Part shown: positions 22,445 to 31,326 of the stretch, in pieces
Layout of the letters: each line of letters starts with the position of its first letter
How positions within the stretch are numbered: the stretch's first letter is position 1
From: a virus
Length of the DNA: 36,213 nt
Virus record (IMG/VR): IMGVR_UViG_3300046000_013327
Coordinates: 1 to 36,213 of that record
Strand: one strand, 5' to 3'
Translations under genes and position numbers: made by a program
The notes under the pieces: generated by a model
Databases searched by the model: none
Seen by the model: only the letters and a program-made list of their open reading frames with translations
Told to the model about the DNA's origin: nothing

Positions 22445-23121
22445 CGACGCGTGAAATCAAAGTGCGCAAGGGCGAGAAAGTCCGCGACGCGTGGGAACGC
22501 CTCGTGCGCTGGGTGGATTCGCTCAAAATCGTCCCTGATGACGGGATCGACGTGCGTATCACGCCTCACGGAACCATCGTACGAGTTCGCGATCACCAAA
22601 TTTTCCGACATCCGTTCCGCGTCATGGTGAGCGGATCATCGGTGCGAGTTTCACCCGGAACCGTGAATGATCTGATTCCCGTCATCACCGAGAGTGGGCA
22701 GAAACGCCGCATCGACAACCGCGACAAGGACGGCAACCGCGAGAGCGGCAAGGACTATCCGGCGCTGAAGCTGGATCCGAAGAAGGCATCCAAGGACGGG
22801 CGGATTTACATTTCGCTCAAGGTGAAGCAATCGGTGAGCGGCGGGATTTCCGGCGTGAAGGAAAACAAGGCTGGCGAGCAAGTGAGTGAGAACGTCGAAA
22901 TCGTTCAAACCGACTCAGCCAAGGGACCGCTCGATGGCTTCGGTTACTATCCGCTCGCGTTCTTACGTGCATCCAGCGACGGCGGTTCCATTGAGGAGGT
23001 GTTCCAGATCGTTCACCACAACATCCGCTACGAATTCCAAGAGCGCCGACCGAGCGAGGCTGATCTCAAGAAAGACCCGAATGCAAAAGCCGCAGGTCGC
23101 CACCTGTTCATCCCGACATGA
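22441..23121 (+). CDS. Tail-region hypothetical protein, 226 aa
   Basis: I do not recognise this protein. It has a basic N-terminus (TTREIKVRKGEKVRDAWERL), a beta-rich centre with many charged residues, and a C-terminal segment EEVFQIVHHNIRYEFQERRP. It overlaps the genes on both sides by ATGA, forming a block of four coupled genes from 21713 to 24328. A baseplate or tail-tip role is inferred from position. Confidence 0.5.
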   Translation: MTTREIKVRKGEKVRDAWERLVRWVDSLKIVPDDGIDVRITPHGTIVRVRDHQIFRHPFRVMVSGSSVRVSPGTVNDLIPVITESGQKRRIDNRDKDGNRESGKDYPALKLDPKKASKDGRIYISLKVKQSVSGGISGVKENKAGEQVSENVEIVQTDSAKGPLDGFGYYPLAFLRASSDGGSIEEVFQIVHHNIRYEFQERRPSEADLKKDPNAKAAGRHLFIPT

Positions 23122-24170
23122 AGCGCAAAGTTCCCATCATCAATCACAAGACATGGAACGCCATGATCGACGAGGTGTCGCGGCGATTGCCATTGCGGTT
23201 TGTGAGAACGTCGCGGCGTTGGGTGCATCCGTGGACCATCGTGCCGGAATGGAGCGACACCGCCGAACAGTGGGTGTTCCGCATCCGTCCCGGATTCGTT
23301 AACGGGGTGGAACCGGAGATTTCGACCTTGGCCATGCTCGCCACCGAGCGCACGCTCGACCGGATCGAGGAGGAAACCGGATCGCGCCCGGAAAAGGATC
23401 AATCGGTGGACGCGCTCATCACCGAGTCACCGCAAATCGTCGTCTCCGGAACCCGCATCATCGGCAAAGGGGCGGATGCCGAATCAGTTTCAGTTTCGAT
23501 GTCGGGGAACATCGCCGTTGAGTTCGAGGCGGTGCCCGAGTTCTTCATCCAGTTCGGTGTGACCGATGAAAAGGTCGTGTTCCAAGGCAACCTCAATTCC
23601 GGCATTCAAGAGGTCCAATACGATTCGGCCAGCGAGCCGCCATTGCTGCGGGCCTGCGACGTGGTGCTCTACGTGGATCGTGCAGCGGCCAAGCTGGATG
23701 TCATCCAGGGAAATCCCTTCCTCGACAGTTACAGTGCGTTGCTCGTCATCAACTATGGCAGATCCACGCCACCGCGAAAACGCCCGTGGCTGACCGTGAC
23801 ATCCAAATACAAGCCGATTGTAGAGGTCGATATGGGCAACCTGCTGGAAGGAACCCCCGATCCAGAGTTCGACGCCATCAAGATCGCCACCATCTATTTC
23901 CTGTCGCCGCCGAAGTTCTCGCCCGAACTGCCGATGGATGATACATGGACCGCATTCGTGAAGCACGACCAGTTCTGGAACCTCTGCCACGCTCCACAGC
24001 GGATTCCGGACCCGACACCCATCCAGCCAATCCAGCTCCGAACCGGTCTCTTGGGCGGCATCGCTGATTCGATTTTCAGCAGCCTGCTCGCACCCGGCAA
24101 CGACGCCTTCAACGAAGCACTCCAAGTGCTGCGCAACCGCAATTTGGCAGGGAGGTTCTGGTCGCTATGA
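23118..24170 (+). CDS. Tail-region hypothetical protein, 350 aa
   Basis: I do not recognise this protein. It is beta-rich and soluble, with a segment that looks like a repeated phage tail sandwich fold (VVSGTRIIGKGADAESVSVS followed by VEFEAVPEFFIQFG). Its position between the tape measure and central tail genes suggests a tail-tip component. Its start and stop both overlap neighbouring genes by four bases. Confidence 0.5.
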   Translation: MKRKVPIINHKTWNAMIDEVSRRLPLRFVRTSRRWVHPWTIVPEWSDTAEQWVFRIRPGFVNGVEPEISTLAMLATERTLDRIEEETGSRPEKDQSVDALITESPQIVVSGTRIIGKGADAESVSVSMSGNIAVEFEAVPEFFIQFGVTDEKVVFQGNLNSGIQEVQYDSASEPPLLRACDVVLYVDRAAAKLDVIQGNPFLDSYSALLVINYGRSTPPRKRPWLTVTSKYKPIVEVDMGNLLEGTPDPEFDAIKIATIYFLSPPKFSPELPMDDTWTAFVKHDQFWNLCHAPQRIPDPTPIQPIQLRTGLLGGIADSIFSSLLAPGNDAFNEALQVLRNRNLAGRFWSL

Positions 24171-24328
24171 GTGAGGAAACCAAAGACGGCTTCGGCTTGG
24201 ACAAGGAACAACGACTTCTCGCCAAACGCCTGGGCAAGGAAGAGGAAGAAGCGGAGCAGGCCGCCGGGTTGGAACCGCCGTTTCCCTACGTCATGACGAA
24301 GTTCGACGCAGCGTATTTCGAGCTGTGA
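24167..24328 (+). CDS. Small acidic tail-region protein, 53 aa
   Basis: The gene starts in an ATGA overlap with the preceding stop and encodes MSEETKDGFGLDKEQRL followed by a charged helix (GKEEEEAEQA) and YVMTKFDAAYFEL. It is too small to recognise. The overlap, codon use and coherent composition support it as real. It ends in the left copy of the 16-bp repeat that brackets accessory island 3. Confidence 0.6.
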   Translation: MSEETKDGFGLDKEQRLLAKRLGKEEEEAEQAAGLEPPFPYVMTKFDAAYFEL

Positions 24329-25221
24329 GTTGACGCGGCTGCTGCGGTTAAGAAATCGGCTCCAATCAATGAAGGTCTTGGATTGCATGCGGCCACGTTT
24401 TGCCGCAAGCTGGACAAGAAAATGCTTCATCTTCTCACACTCAATCTTATCCAGCTTGACGAAACGCGAATGCCCATTGGTTATGCCTCGGGCTGCCTGA
24501 TTCATTATCGGGAGCGCATATTCGTGGCAACCGTCTTTCACGCCACGGGAAATTACGGTAATTGGGCAATTGAGATCGGGTTGGATCCATCCAACGGAAA
24601 GATGGCTTTGTATCAGCTTGGACAAATGTCGTTTGTTCAGAAGTTTGTCCTGAAGCGCAACAAACTCAAAGAACGTGAATTCGATTTTTCCTATAAGCTA
24701 TTGAATGAGGCGATATTACCGCGACGGCAGATAATCAATAAGGACGGCATCATAGAATACGATGAGGCTATCGTCCCGATTTCTACTGAGCTTTCAGATC
24801 AACCGAATCCTGATAAGCGTTATGGCTTTTGGGGATGCACCAAACAAGAAAAAGAAGGTAAGTTTGTTAAAGTCACCCAGAAATGCGAAACTGAACTGCG
24901 GTTTGAGAAAATCGGCGAGTACAACCAACTGTATTTCTTTCGCGCTCGAGCGCGCTATCGGAGCTACGAAGAATACAAAGGCTGCAGCGGTGCCCCAATC
25001 ATGAGCAAAGACGGTGATTTTGTCGCGCTAACAGTAGAGGGGGATAAGAAAAAGACAGGAATTTTTGGCTTGCCGATCCATACTGTCAGACCGCTTTTCG
25101 ATGTCGAAATCTTACAAGCCGAAGCAGGTTCCCTTTGATGCTGGTCGCAAAAAATACCCTCTTCGAGATCTTAGCAATAACGCCGGATTACGGAAGTTGA
25201 TATACCTGTGGGTTGACGCGG
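24323..25221. other. Accessory island 3 bracketed by 16-bp imperfect repeat
   Basis: The left border is CTGTGAGTTGACGCGG (24323-24338) and the right border is CTGTGGGTTGACGCGG (25206-25221), a direct repeat with one mismatch. Between them lies one lower-GC gene unlike its tail-gene neighbours. Collapsing the repeat would place the 53-aa gene directly before the large tail gene at 25244. The non-coding parts (24339-24421 and 25139-25205) hold no further gene that I can support. Confidence 0.65.
24422..25138 (+). CDS. Trypsin-fold serine protease-like accessory protein, 238 aa
   Basis: The features of a chymotrypsin-like peptidase are visible: His40 in FVATVFHAT, a possible Asp88 in REFDFSYKL, and nucleophile Ser189 in KGCSGAPIM, followed by a Val/Gly-rich strand and GLPIHTV. 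There is no signal peptide, so it probably acts in the cytoplasm. An upstream ATG at 24383 would add 13 residues and cannot be excluded. The lower GC, the flanking repeat and the place within tail genes mark it as an accessory gene. Intracellular trypsin-like proteases occur in anti-phage systems, so a defence role is possible but unproven. Confidence 0.65.
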   Translation: MLHLLTLNLIQLDETRMPIGYASGCLIHYRERIFVATVFHATGNYGNWAIEIGLDPSNGKMALYQLGQMSFVQKFVLKRNKLKEREFDFSYKLLNEAILPRRQIINKDGIIEYDEAIVPISTELSDQPNPDKRYGFWGCTKQEKEGKFVKVTQKCETELRFEKIGEYNQLYFFRARARYRSYEEYKGCSGAPIMSKDGDFVALTVEGDKKKTGIFGLPIHTVRPLFDVEILQAEAGSL

Positions 25222-25243
25222 GAGGCAGGGGCAGGACATCCCC

Positions 25244-27595
25244 ATGCAGGCCACCGTTTACGCCAATCTCACCACTCGCAGGCTGACCACGACGCTTGGC
25301 GGCAGCGCGATTTCATTCCCGGCCTTCGTCCAGGGTGACAAGGTGCGCATCGGACTACGCTTCGCTGAATCGCTCGAAGGTTCACCCATCGAAGTCCAGA
25401 GGATTGTGACACACATCCGCGCTTCCATCGGATTTGTCGATGCTCGCCCGACATCTGGCTTCTTTGTGCTGCGAGTGGACGGTCAAGACACCGCACCGAT
25501 CCCTCACGACGCCACGGCAGGCGCTGTGCAAACCGCTCTCGCCGCCATCGGATTGGATGACGCGGTGGTCGGCAAACAGGATGGCTCGTGGATCATTTCC
25601 ACCGGACTGCAGGAAATCGCGCTGTCCGGACACTCTGCCGGGGGACTGCTTTCCGAATTGCGGCCCGTCTCTTTCGTGCGCGTTCGCTCGACGCAGGTGG
25701 TCGGACAATATCGCCACGAGGTCCGGCTCGTGCAGGCACCACTCGCATCGACTGCGAGCTTTGAATTGATCGTGCCGCCCGCACCCACCGTGAGCGAGGT
25801 GCAGGCAGGCGGAGCATCGGCCACCACGCTCTGGCCCGAAATCCAGGCACTCAAAATCCAGCCGACCTTCAAGGGCACCTATCAGTTGCGCCGTGGGTTC
25901 AAGAAGACCCGCGAATTGTCCGTGGATGACGGCCCCGAGGAAATTCAAGACGCGCTCACTGTGCTGGCTGACGACGGAGGATCATTCTCCGTCAGCAACC
26001 CGGCGACCAACATCGCCCACATCACCTTCAACGGCGAGATGGCCGGCATTGACCAAGAGTTGATCGAGGTCGCGGTGTTTTCCGCGCCGCCCGGTGATCC
26101 GACCGTCATCCTCGATCTCAACACCGCCGAAATTGCCGCCGCGCTTCGCGGTGCCGCCGAATTAAAGCCCGACTTGGAAATTGAAGTCGCAATTAAAGAT
26201 GAGAACGATCCTGACAAAACCTACACGCTCACGCCGTTCCGCGCTCCGATCTCGCTGATTCGCGAACTCAACTGGGAGGGGCTCGAAACCGCCGCCAACA
26301 TCGACTGGTTACGGCCGCCCTATGGCAGGACGTATGTGCCGTTCACGCCCGACCAGATCATCACCGGCTCGCAGCACTACGTCGCGCCCGTCGGTGATGG
26401 CGTGAACTCGGACTTCACCATCAGTCACAACCTTGGCACCCGCGACCTGCATGTCACCGTGCGACAGAATGGCGGCAGTCGCGCCATTGTGGAGCCGCTG
26501 TCGGTCACCTTGGATGGCGAGGATGATCTCAGCATCACTTTCGCGGAAGCGCCCCCGCTGAACGGCTATGTCGTCACCATTTCCACCGCAGGCCCGGTGT
26601 CCGTATTCCAAATGCACGGCCACACCATCGCCCAAATCGAGGGGCTGCAACTGATCCTCGATGACTTGGGCGAACGCGTCGAAGAACTGGAGACCTTCAT
26701 CCCGACCTCGTTGCCGAGTGTCAGCAACACCCAGCAAACCGTCATCGCCGCATGGGAACTGCCGGAACTCTTCGAGGTGTTTCCCACCCGACAGAAAATC
26801 GACGCAAAGGACGTGCCTTCCATCAAACCCGCCAACCTGCCGCGTGTCGGTGGCCTGCTGCCAGCCGTGCATGTCGATCCATTGGCATTCACCACGGTTT
26901 CAGCTCTGCCGACAGTTCCGCAAACCGGCGTGATCTATGAATACACCGAGACCGCCGCGCCACTGGTGATCCCGGGCTATCTCGGCCGCCGTTCGACCAA
27001 ACTAAGCGCCCCGGGATTCTTCGCATGGGACGGACGCGGATTTTACCAGGTGGAACAGATCATCGCGGGCGAGCAGGTATTTTATCCGACGGACTTTTCC
27101 CGCGAGCTGTTCCGCATTCACGTCAACGGCAAGCAACTGCGGATCGGCAAACGGCTTTCGCTCGACTTCTCATTCGTCGCAGCCGTGTTCAACTCGAACA
27201 CCCTGGTGCATTGGGGTGTGGCCATCGACATCGGCCTGCCGTCGGGCAATCCGCCTAGCCCGAGCAACATCGCGGATGTCACGTTCCTGCCTTCGTCGCT
27301 CGATCACAGCTTCATGCTCACGAGCATTCCTTCCTCACACGGCTTCGGCCTGCGCGTCGTTCGCAAGATTGTCGATACGGTCGATACATGCGTCGTGGAT
27401 CGCGTGATCTACGGAGCCACGGAAGCCACGCCAACCACGATGACCACCGCAAACTTCATCGTCCGGGGGCGGCTTGTCCGATTCGACACCGACGATCACC
27501 AGACCGACCCACGAGGACTCGTCGCGTTCAACGGGCTGAAAGCGACTCTCACAGGCGAAGAACCCGAAAGTCTCGGCAAAGCAACCATCCAATAA
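25244..27595 (+). CDS. Large central tail/baseplate protein, 783 aa
   Basis: This is the largest tail gene after the tape measure. The protein is beta-rich throughout, with repeated domain-like blocks: residues 60-190, with two similar halves ending in SFVRVRSTQ and ASFELIVPP; residues 195-285; a helix-turn around NWEGLETAANIDWL; and a coiled coil near LQLILDDLGERVEELETF (about residue 475). The C-terminal third (GFFAWDGRGFYQVEQI) looks like a receptor-side domain. No peptidase or lysozyme motif was seen. A central tail-tip or baseplate role is inferred from size and position. A TTGACG element lies 31 nt upstream of the ATG, outside the usual spacing. Confidence 0.6.
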   Translation: MQATVYANLTTRRLTTTLGGSAISFPAFVQGDKVRIGLRFAESLEGSPIEVQRIVTHIRASIGFVDARPTSGFFVLRVDGQDTAPIPHDATAGAVQTALAAIGLDDAVVGKQDGSWIISTGLQEIALSGHSAGGLLSELRPVSFVRVRSTQVVGQYRHEVRLVQAPLASTASFELIVPPAPTVSEVQAGGASATTLWPEIQALKIQPTFKGTYQLRRGFKKTRELSVDDGPEEIQDALTVLADDGGSFSVSNPATNIAHITFNGEMAGIDQELIEVAVFSAPPGDPTVILDLNTAEIAAALRGAAELKPDLEIEVAIKDENDPDKTYTLTPFRAPISLIRELNWEGLETAANIDWLRPPYGRTYVPFTPDQIITGSQHYVAPVGDGVNSDFTISHNLGTRDLHVTVRQNGGSRAIVEPLSVTLDGEDDLSITFAEAPPLNGYVVTISTAGPVSVFQMHGHTIAQIEGLQLILDDLGERVEELETFIPTSLPSVSNTQQTVIAAWELPELFEVFPTRQKIDAKDVPSIKPANLPRVGGLLPAVHVDPLAFTTVSALPTVPQTGVIYEYTETAAPLVIPGYLGRRSTKLSAPGFFAWDGRGFYQVEQIIAGEQVFYPTDFSRELFRIHVNGKQLRIGKRLSLDFSFVAAVFNSNTLVHWGVAIDIGLPSGNPPSPSNIADVTFLPSSLDHSFMLTSIPSSHGFGLRVVRKIVDTVDTCVVDRVIYGATEATPTTMTTANFIVRGRLVRFDTDDHQTDPRGLVAFNGLKATLTGEEPESLGKATIQ

Positions 27596-27597
27596 TC

Positions 27598-28344
27598 ATG
27601 GCAATCCCCGTCATTTCCAACACCACCTCCGTCCTTGGCTACCGCAAGGGGCAGTATTTCGAGTATCAGATGCAGGCGACCAACTCGCCGACATCGTGGA
27701 CCGCTGATGGTCTGCCGTCTGGCATGTCGATCAATTCGTCTGGCCTCGTGAGTGGAGCGGCAATTTCCGCAGGGGTCTATCTCGTGAAGGTCATCGCCAG
27801 CAATGCGACCGGTCCATCGACCCCGCTGGAAGTGGCCATGGGCATCGAAGACACCAACTTCAACGATGGCATCGGCATCGAGGTGAACATCGACCTGCGA
27901 TCCGGTGCGGTATCGGTTCCAGGAATCACGCCTTCATCGTCGCAAGCCAGTCAGGCCGTCATGTTCCTCAAATACGGCGACAAGGTGTTTCTCGACATCG
28001 GTTTCCTCAAGGGTGAGGAGCTGCAAACGATGGCGATGGCGTCCATCGTCATGAACATCCGCGAGTTCGACGGCGAAACCGTGCTGGTTCAGAGCAACGG
28101 CGGGTTGGAAATCATCGGCACCAGCGACCGCCCGCGCTACCGCATCCTCCTCGATCTCGACACCCCGGATCTTCTCAACGCACTGGCAAACTACCAGGCC
28201 GACTATCAGACAACCTTCGACGCTATCGCCGAAATCGAGTGGCGCGTTGACTACCTTGAACCGGGCGCGTTGTCCGACGAGGTCATCCGTTCGTCCAAGA
28301 CCTTCCGCCTCGCCATCGACCGCGACCTCGTTCCGAACCCATGA
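27598..28344 (+). CDS. Tail protein with putative Ig-like domain, 248 aa
   Basis: The first 80 residues resemble a bacterial Ig-like (putative He_PIG-type) domain: YFEYQMQATNSPTSWTADGL, then LPSGMSINSSGLVSGA and GVYLVKVIASNATG. Such domains decorate phage tails and capsids and may bind host surfaces. The second part (residues 85-248) is a beta-rich domain of unknown type. The start at 27598 follows the previous stop after 2 nt; the frame reads only shadow sequence before it. The stop overlaps the Tad2-like gene. Confidence 0.7.
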   Translation: MAIPVISNTTSVLGYRKGQYFEYQMQATNSPTSWTADGLPSGMSINSSGLVSGAAISAGVYLVKVIASNATGPSTPLEVAMGIEDTNFNDGIGIEVNIDLRSGAVSVPGITPSSSQASQAVMFLKYGDKVFLDIGFLKGEELQTMAMASIVMNIREFDGETVLVQSNGGLEIIGTSDRPRYRILLDLDTPDLLNALANYQADYQTTFDAIAEIEWRVDYLEPGALSDEVIRSSKTFRLAIDRDLVPNP

Positions 28345-28775
28345 CCTACGGCACCGGCATGATCTGGCCTTTGGCCGCCGAATACGCCCGTCGCGGGTGG
28401 GCCGTCCGTCGTGCCGGATGGGATGACCTTGAACTGTTTGGCGACACGGGACGCGCCTTGCGGTGGGTCGTCTATCAGAACGCATTGTTCTGGCTGCTCT
28501 ACCGCGCTCCCGTCACCGGAACCAAGGCCACACGCGTCATTCGAAACACGGATTTCGTGGTCGAGGATTTCTATGCCGAAGACTGGACCGTGCTTTCACC
28601 CAGTTGTTTCGACGGAGTGAATGTCACGGGTGCCGACCTCTACCAACAAGGCAAGAAGCGGTATCCCCGGCCTATTGATGTCTCGCCCGTGGTCGATCCG
28701 CGCAACCCGAACTCGAAGTATGGCGCGTGCCCGGTCGTCCCGCTCTACGACTCTATCCGAAAGGTTTCACCATGA
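28341..28775 (+). CDS. DUF2829/Tad2-like protein, 144 aa
   Basis: The N-terminal 85 residues show the DUF2829 pattern: a helix (LAAEYARRGWAVRRAGW) and, at the end of the domain, a TDF-x5-FYAEDWTV segment. Between them are short strands and a Trp/Tyr-rich centre. DUF2829 includes Tad2, the phage protein that blocks Thoeris defence by sequestering its signalling nucleotide. The C-terminal 60 residues have no known match. The same domain opens the next protein, so duplication is likely. Anti-defence activity is inferred from the family only; many members have no tested function. The start overlaps the previous stop as ATGA. Confidence 0.62.
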   Translation: MTYGTGMIWPLAAEYARRGWAVRRAGWDDLELFGDTGRALRWVVYQNALFWLLYRAPVTGTKATRVIRNTDFVVEDFYAEDWTVLSPSCFDGVNVTGADLYQQGKKRYPRPIDVSPVVDPRNPNSKYGACPVVPLYDSIRKVSP

Positions 28776-30745
28776 GCATCGGTCACGGCATGATCTGGCC
28801 GTTGGCCGCCGAGTATGCCTGCCGTGGATGGGCCGTGCGGCGTGCGGGCTGGTCCAACGAAATCACCAACCCATTCAACAAGGCATCTTCGCTGCGCTGG
28901 ATCGTTCATCACAGCAGCCTGTTTCATGTGACGTATCTGAACCGGGGCGACGACTTCATTGTCGGCAACGTCAGCCGCGTGGTGCGCAACACTGACTTCG
29001 GCGTCGATGAGTTCTATGCCGACGACTGGACGGTCTATGCTCCGGGTTGCTCCGCAAGTCCAGCCCCCGACCAACAGGGGAAATTCTGGTATCCCGGCGC
29101 GGTTGATGACGAACCTTACACCGACCCCACTGTTCCTGGTGCGGGCGGCACAGGATGTCCCGACGTGCCACCAGTCATTGACGATCCTCCTCCCAATTGT
29201 GGCGGACTGTGCCAGCCACCGCCCTACTGCGGCCCGAACTTCAAGCTAGTGACAGGAGGATATGATTCATGCGGTTGCCGGATCTATCTCTGCCAGCCCA
29301 AGTTTTGTGCGGATCCTCCCTTGTGTCCTCCCGGAACGACTCTGCGCATCGGCGGTTACAATGATCTTGGATGCGCGATTTGGAATTGCGCCCCGGATGA
29401 CCGTCAGCCGTGCGGTGATCCGCCAGTTTGCGGCCCAAACACGAAACTCGCCATCGGTGGTCGTGATGCGAGGGGGTGTCTAACATACGTTTGCCAACCC
29501 ACGTTCTGCGCCGATCCCCCAAACTGTCCTCCCGGTCAAATTTCGTTTATCGTCGGCACAGACGACCAAGGTTGCTCCATCTTCGAGTGCAAGCCCGACA
29601 AACCGCCATGTCCACCGCCGCCGAATTGTGGACCGGACGCCAAACCCGCTACCGACGGAGTGGATGCTAACGGCTGCCCCATCTACGTCTGCCAACCGAT
29701 CTTTTGTGGCGACCCGATTGCGTGCCCACTTGGATTCACCAGCATCGTCACGGGCTATGACAATGCCGGGTGCGCGATTTGGGGATGCAGGCCGGATGAC
29801 GTGCCCTGCGCCGATCCGCCCGACTGCGGGCCGAATTTCAAACTCGTGCAAACCGGAGTGGATGCCAATGGCTGCCCAACCTTCGAGTGCCAGCCGACGT
29901 TTTGCGGTGATCCGATTCCCTGCCCACCCGGTCAGATACCTGTCGGCCAATTCGTCGATGCCAATGGCTGTGTCGTCACCGTATGCGGCCCCGACTGCCC
30001 GCCGTGCAAACCCGGTCCAGCCTGCCCTCCGGGGACCGTCGCCGTTGCCACTGGAATGGACCAGTGTGGGTGCCCGACCTTTGAGTGTCAGCCTGATGGT
30101 GGGGGAGGTGGAGGCGGCGGTGGCGGGGGTGGTGGTCCTCGACCGCCAAGGCCACCGCCGAATCGTGACCCGGCCCAGATCACCATCGAGAACGTGACGT
30201 GGACGCCTCAGTGCTTCCTAGACGGCACCGCACCACCGTTTCAGATTCAACTCGGCTTCCGGGTTCGGCTTGGCGCGGCTCCGACAGCCTATGCCAACGG
30301 GCTGTATTGGATTTCAGTTTATGTCCACGGCAAGAAGATCGACGCGCCTTCATGGACGCCGGGAACTACTGTCGATTACTCCGTCGCCGTCCAGCAGGAC
30401 TTGGGCAAGTCCGTCTTGATCCGCGCCAATGCCTATCTTCCGATCAGGAAGATTCAGTCTAACGACCAGCACGAGTTCAATTTTCCAAAAATGTGCGGTA
30501 GCGGATGCACGAATCCATACGCCGCCAACTATGACCCGGAAATCACCGACGACGACGGTTCATGCGTCACCTGCGCCTCGGCCGGAAACTGCATCCCGTA
30601 TGACACCGACGAGGGCGCGAACTGCAACGGGATCGATAACGGCTGTTGCGACGGCTACTGCGAGACTGCGGGCGATTGCAGCGATTCATTCCGTCAATCA
30701 TTCACCGCCACGAATGGAACCTACTACCCAAGCTGCTTCGGATAA
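28772..30745 (+). CDS. Tad2-like domain fused to Cys-rich repeat surface protein, 657 aa
   Basis: Residues 1-90 repeat the Tad2-like domain of the previous protein (WPLAAEYACRGWAVRRAGW; VRNTDFGVDEFYADDWTV). Residues about 145-440 hold nine units of 32-35 residues, each with four cysteines. The units alternate between a CGP type and a CPP/CPL type and usually end D-x-x-G-C-x-x-x-x-C-x-P. A run of about 13 Gly and a Pro-rich hinge follow, then a beta domain (about 470-570). The end is a GCTNPYAANYDPEITDDDGS motif, a Cys/Asp pattern seen in secreted proteins. Disulfide-rich adhesin or tail-fibre function is inferred. No signal peptide is present, so it would be assembled into virions. The stop overlaps the next gene. 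Confidence 0.7.
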   Translation: MSIGHGMIWPLAAEYACRGWAVRRAGWSNEITNPFNKASSLRWIVHHSSLFHVTYLNRGDDFIVGNVSRVVRNTDFGVDEFYADDWTVYAPGCSASPAPDQQGKFWYPGAVDDEPYTDPTVPGAGGTGCPDVPPVIDDPPPNCGGLCQPPPYCGPNFKLVTGGYDSCGCRIYLCQPKFCADPPLCPPGTTLRIGGYNDLGCAIWNCAPDDRQPCGDPPVCGPNTKLAIGGRDARGCLTYVCQPTFCADPPNCPPGQISFIVGTDDQGCSIFECKPDKPPCPPPPNCGPDAKPATDGVDANGCPIYVCQPIFCGDPIACPLGFTSIVTGYDNAGCAIWGCRPDDVPCADPPDCGPNFKLVQTGVDANGCPTFECQPTFCGDPIPCPPGQIPVGQFVDANGCVVTVCGPDCPPCKPGPACPPGTVAVATGMDQCGCPTFECQPDGGGGGGGGGGGGGPRPPRPPPNRDPAQITIENVTWTPQCFLDGTAPPFQIQLGFRVRLGAAPTAYANGLYWISVYVHGKKIDAPSWTPGTTVDYSVAVQQDLGKSVLIRANAYLPIRKIQSNDQHEFNFPKMCGSGCTNPYAANYDPEITDDDGSCVTCASAGNCIPYDTDEGANCNGIDNGCCDGYCETAGDCSDSFRQSFTATNGTYYPSCFG

Positions 30746-31302
30746 TGGACAAGAAAGACCTCATTCCAGCCTGTTTGCAGGCGTTTCAGGAAGACCCGCA
30801 ATTTCGCGTTTTGCTGAAATCAGTCATGCCGGTGAAATCACATCGGGCATTCAACGCGGTGCATCGCGAAGGAATGTTTCTGTCCAACGGCATGATGTCG
30901 CAGGCGGGACATGACTTCATCAAGGAACTCAACGCTGCCTTGCCGATCATTCAAGTCGCCCTCGCGACACATGATAGCGACCAGATCGCAGCACGCGCAT
31001 CATCCTGGCGGAGTGGAGTAACGACGAGAAGGTCGGAGCATACCAAGGCCAGTCGGCCAGCACCACCGGGATTGCTCAAGAGGGCTGGCAGCTTGGCCAA
31101 GGCGATTGGCTCGGAAACCAAGGCGATGGTGCAGGGGCAACCGACTCTGACCGCACAACAAGTGGCGGCACGGTTGGCGGCGTGCGCTTCGTGCGACCAG
31201 CTTCGTTCCAACCGGACATGCGCCCGCTGCGGATGCTTTGTCGATGCCAAGGCGCGTTTCAGATCACAGACTTGCCCGCTGCGCAAATGGCCGACCAAGT
31301 GA
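30745..31302 (+). CDS. Protein with C-terminal zinc ribbon, 185 aa
   Basis: The last 40 residues contain a zinc-ribbon pattern (CASCDQL, CARCGCFVDAKA, then CPLRKW) that recurs at the ends of phage tail-region proteins. The N-terminal part is helical. A middle stretch (about residues 85-115) is Ser/Arg/Pro-rich and probably disordered. The ATG at 30745 shares a base with the previous TAA. It lies between the Cys-rich fibre-like gene and the 216-aa gene. A fibre assembly or attachment role is possible, but the function is not known. Confidence 0.65.
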   Translation: MDKKDLIPACLQAFQEDPQFRVLLKSVMPVKSHRAFNAVHREGMFLSNGMMSQAGHDFIKELNAALPIIQVALATHDSDQIAARASSWRSGVTTRRSEHTKASRPAPPGLLKRAGSLAKAIGSETKAMVQGQPTLTAQQVAARLAACASCDQLRSNRTCARCGCFVDAKARFRSQTCPLRKWPTK

Positions 31303-31326
31303 TGCGGTTGACAGGCCAGCATGGGC

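Noticed and set aside
25101-25286. Possible 61-aa gene starting MSKSYKPKQV overlapping the end of the protease gene
   Set aside because: It overlaps both the protease end and the right border repeat and runs into the large tail gene in another frame; the C-terminal half reads as a shadow sequence rich in Pro, Arg and Gly.
29190-30090. CRISPR-like or simple DNA repeat
   Set aside because: The repeats are protein-level units of about 33 residues with four Cys; at DNA level they diverge strongly and there are no regular spacers.
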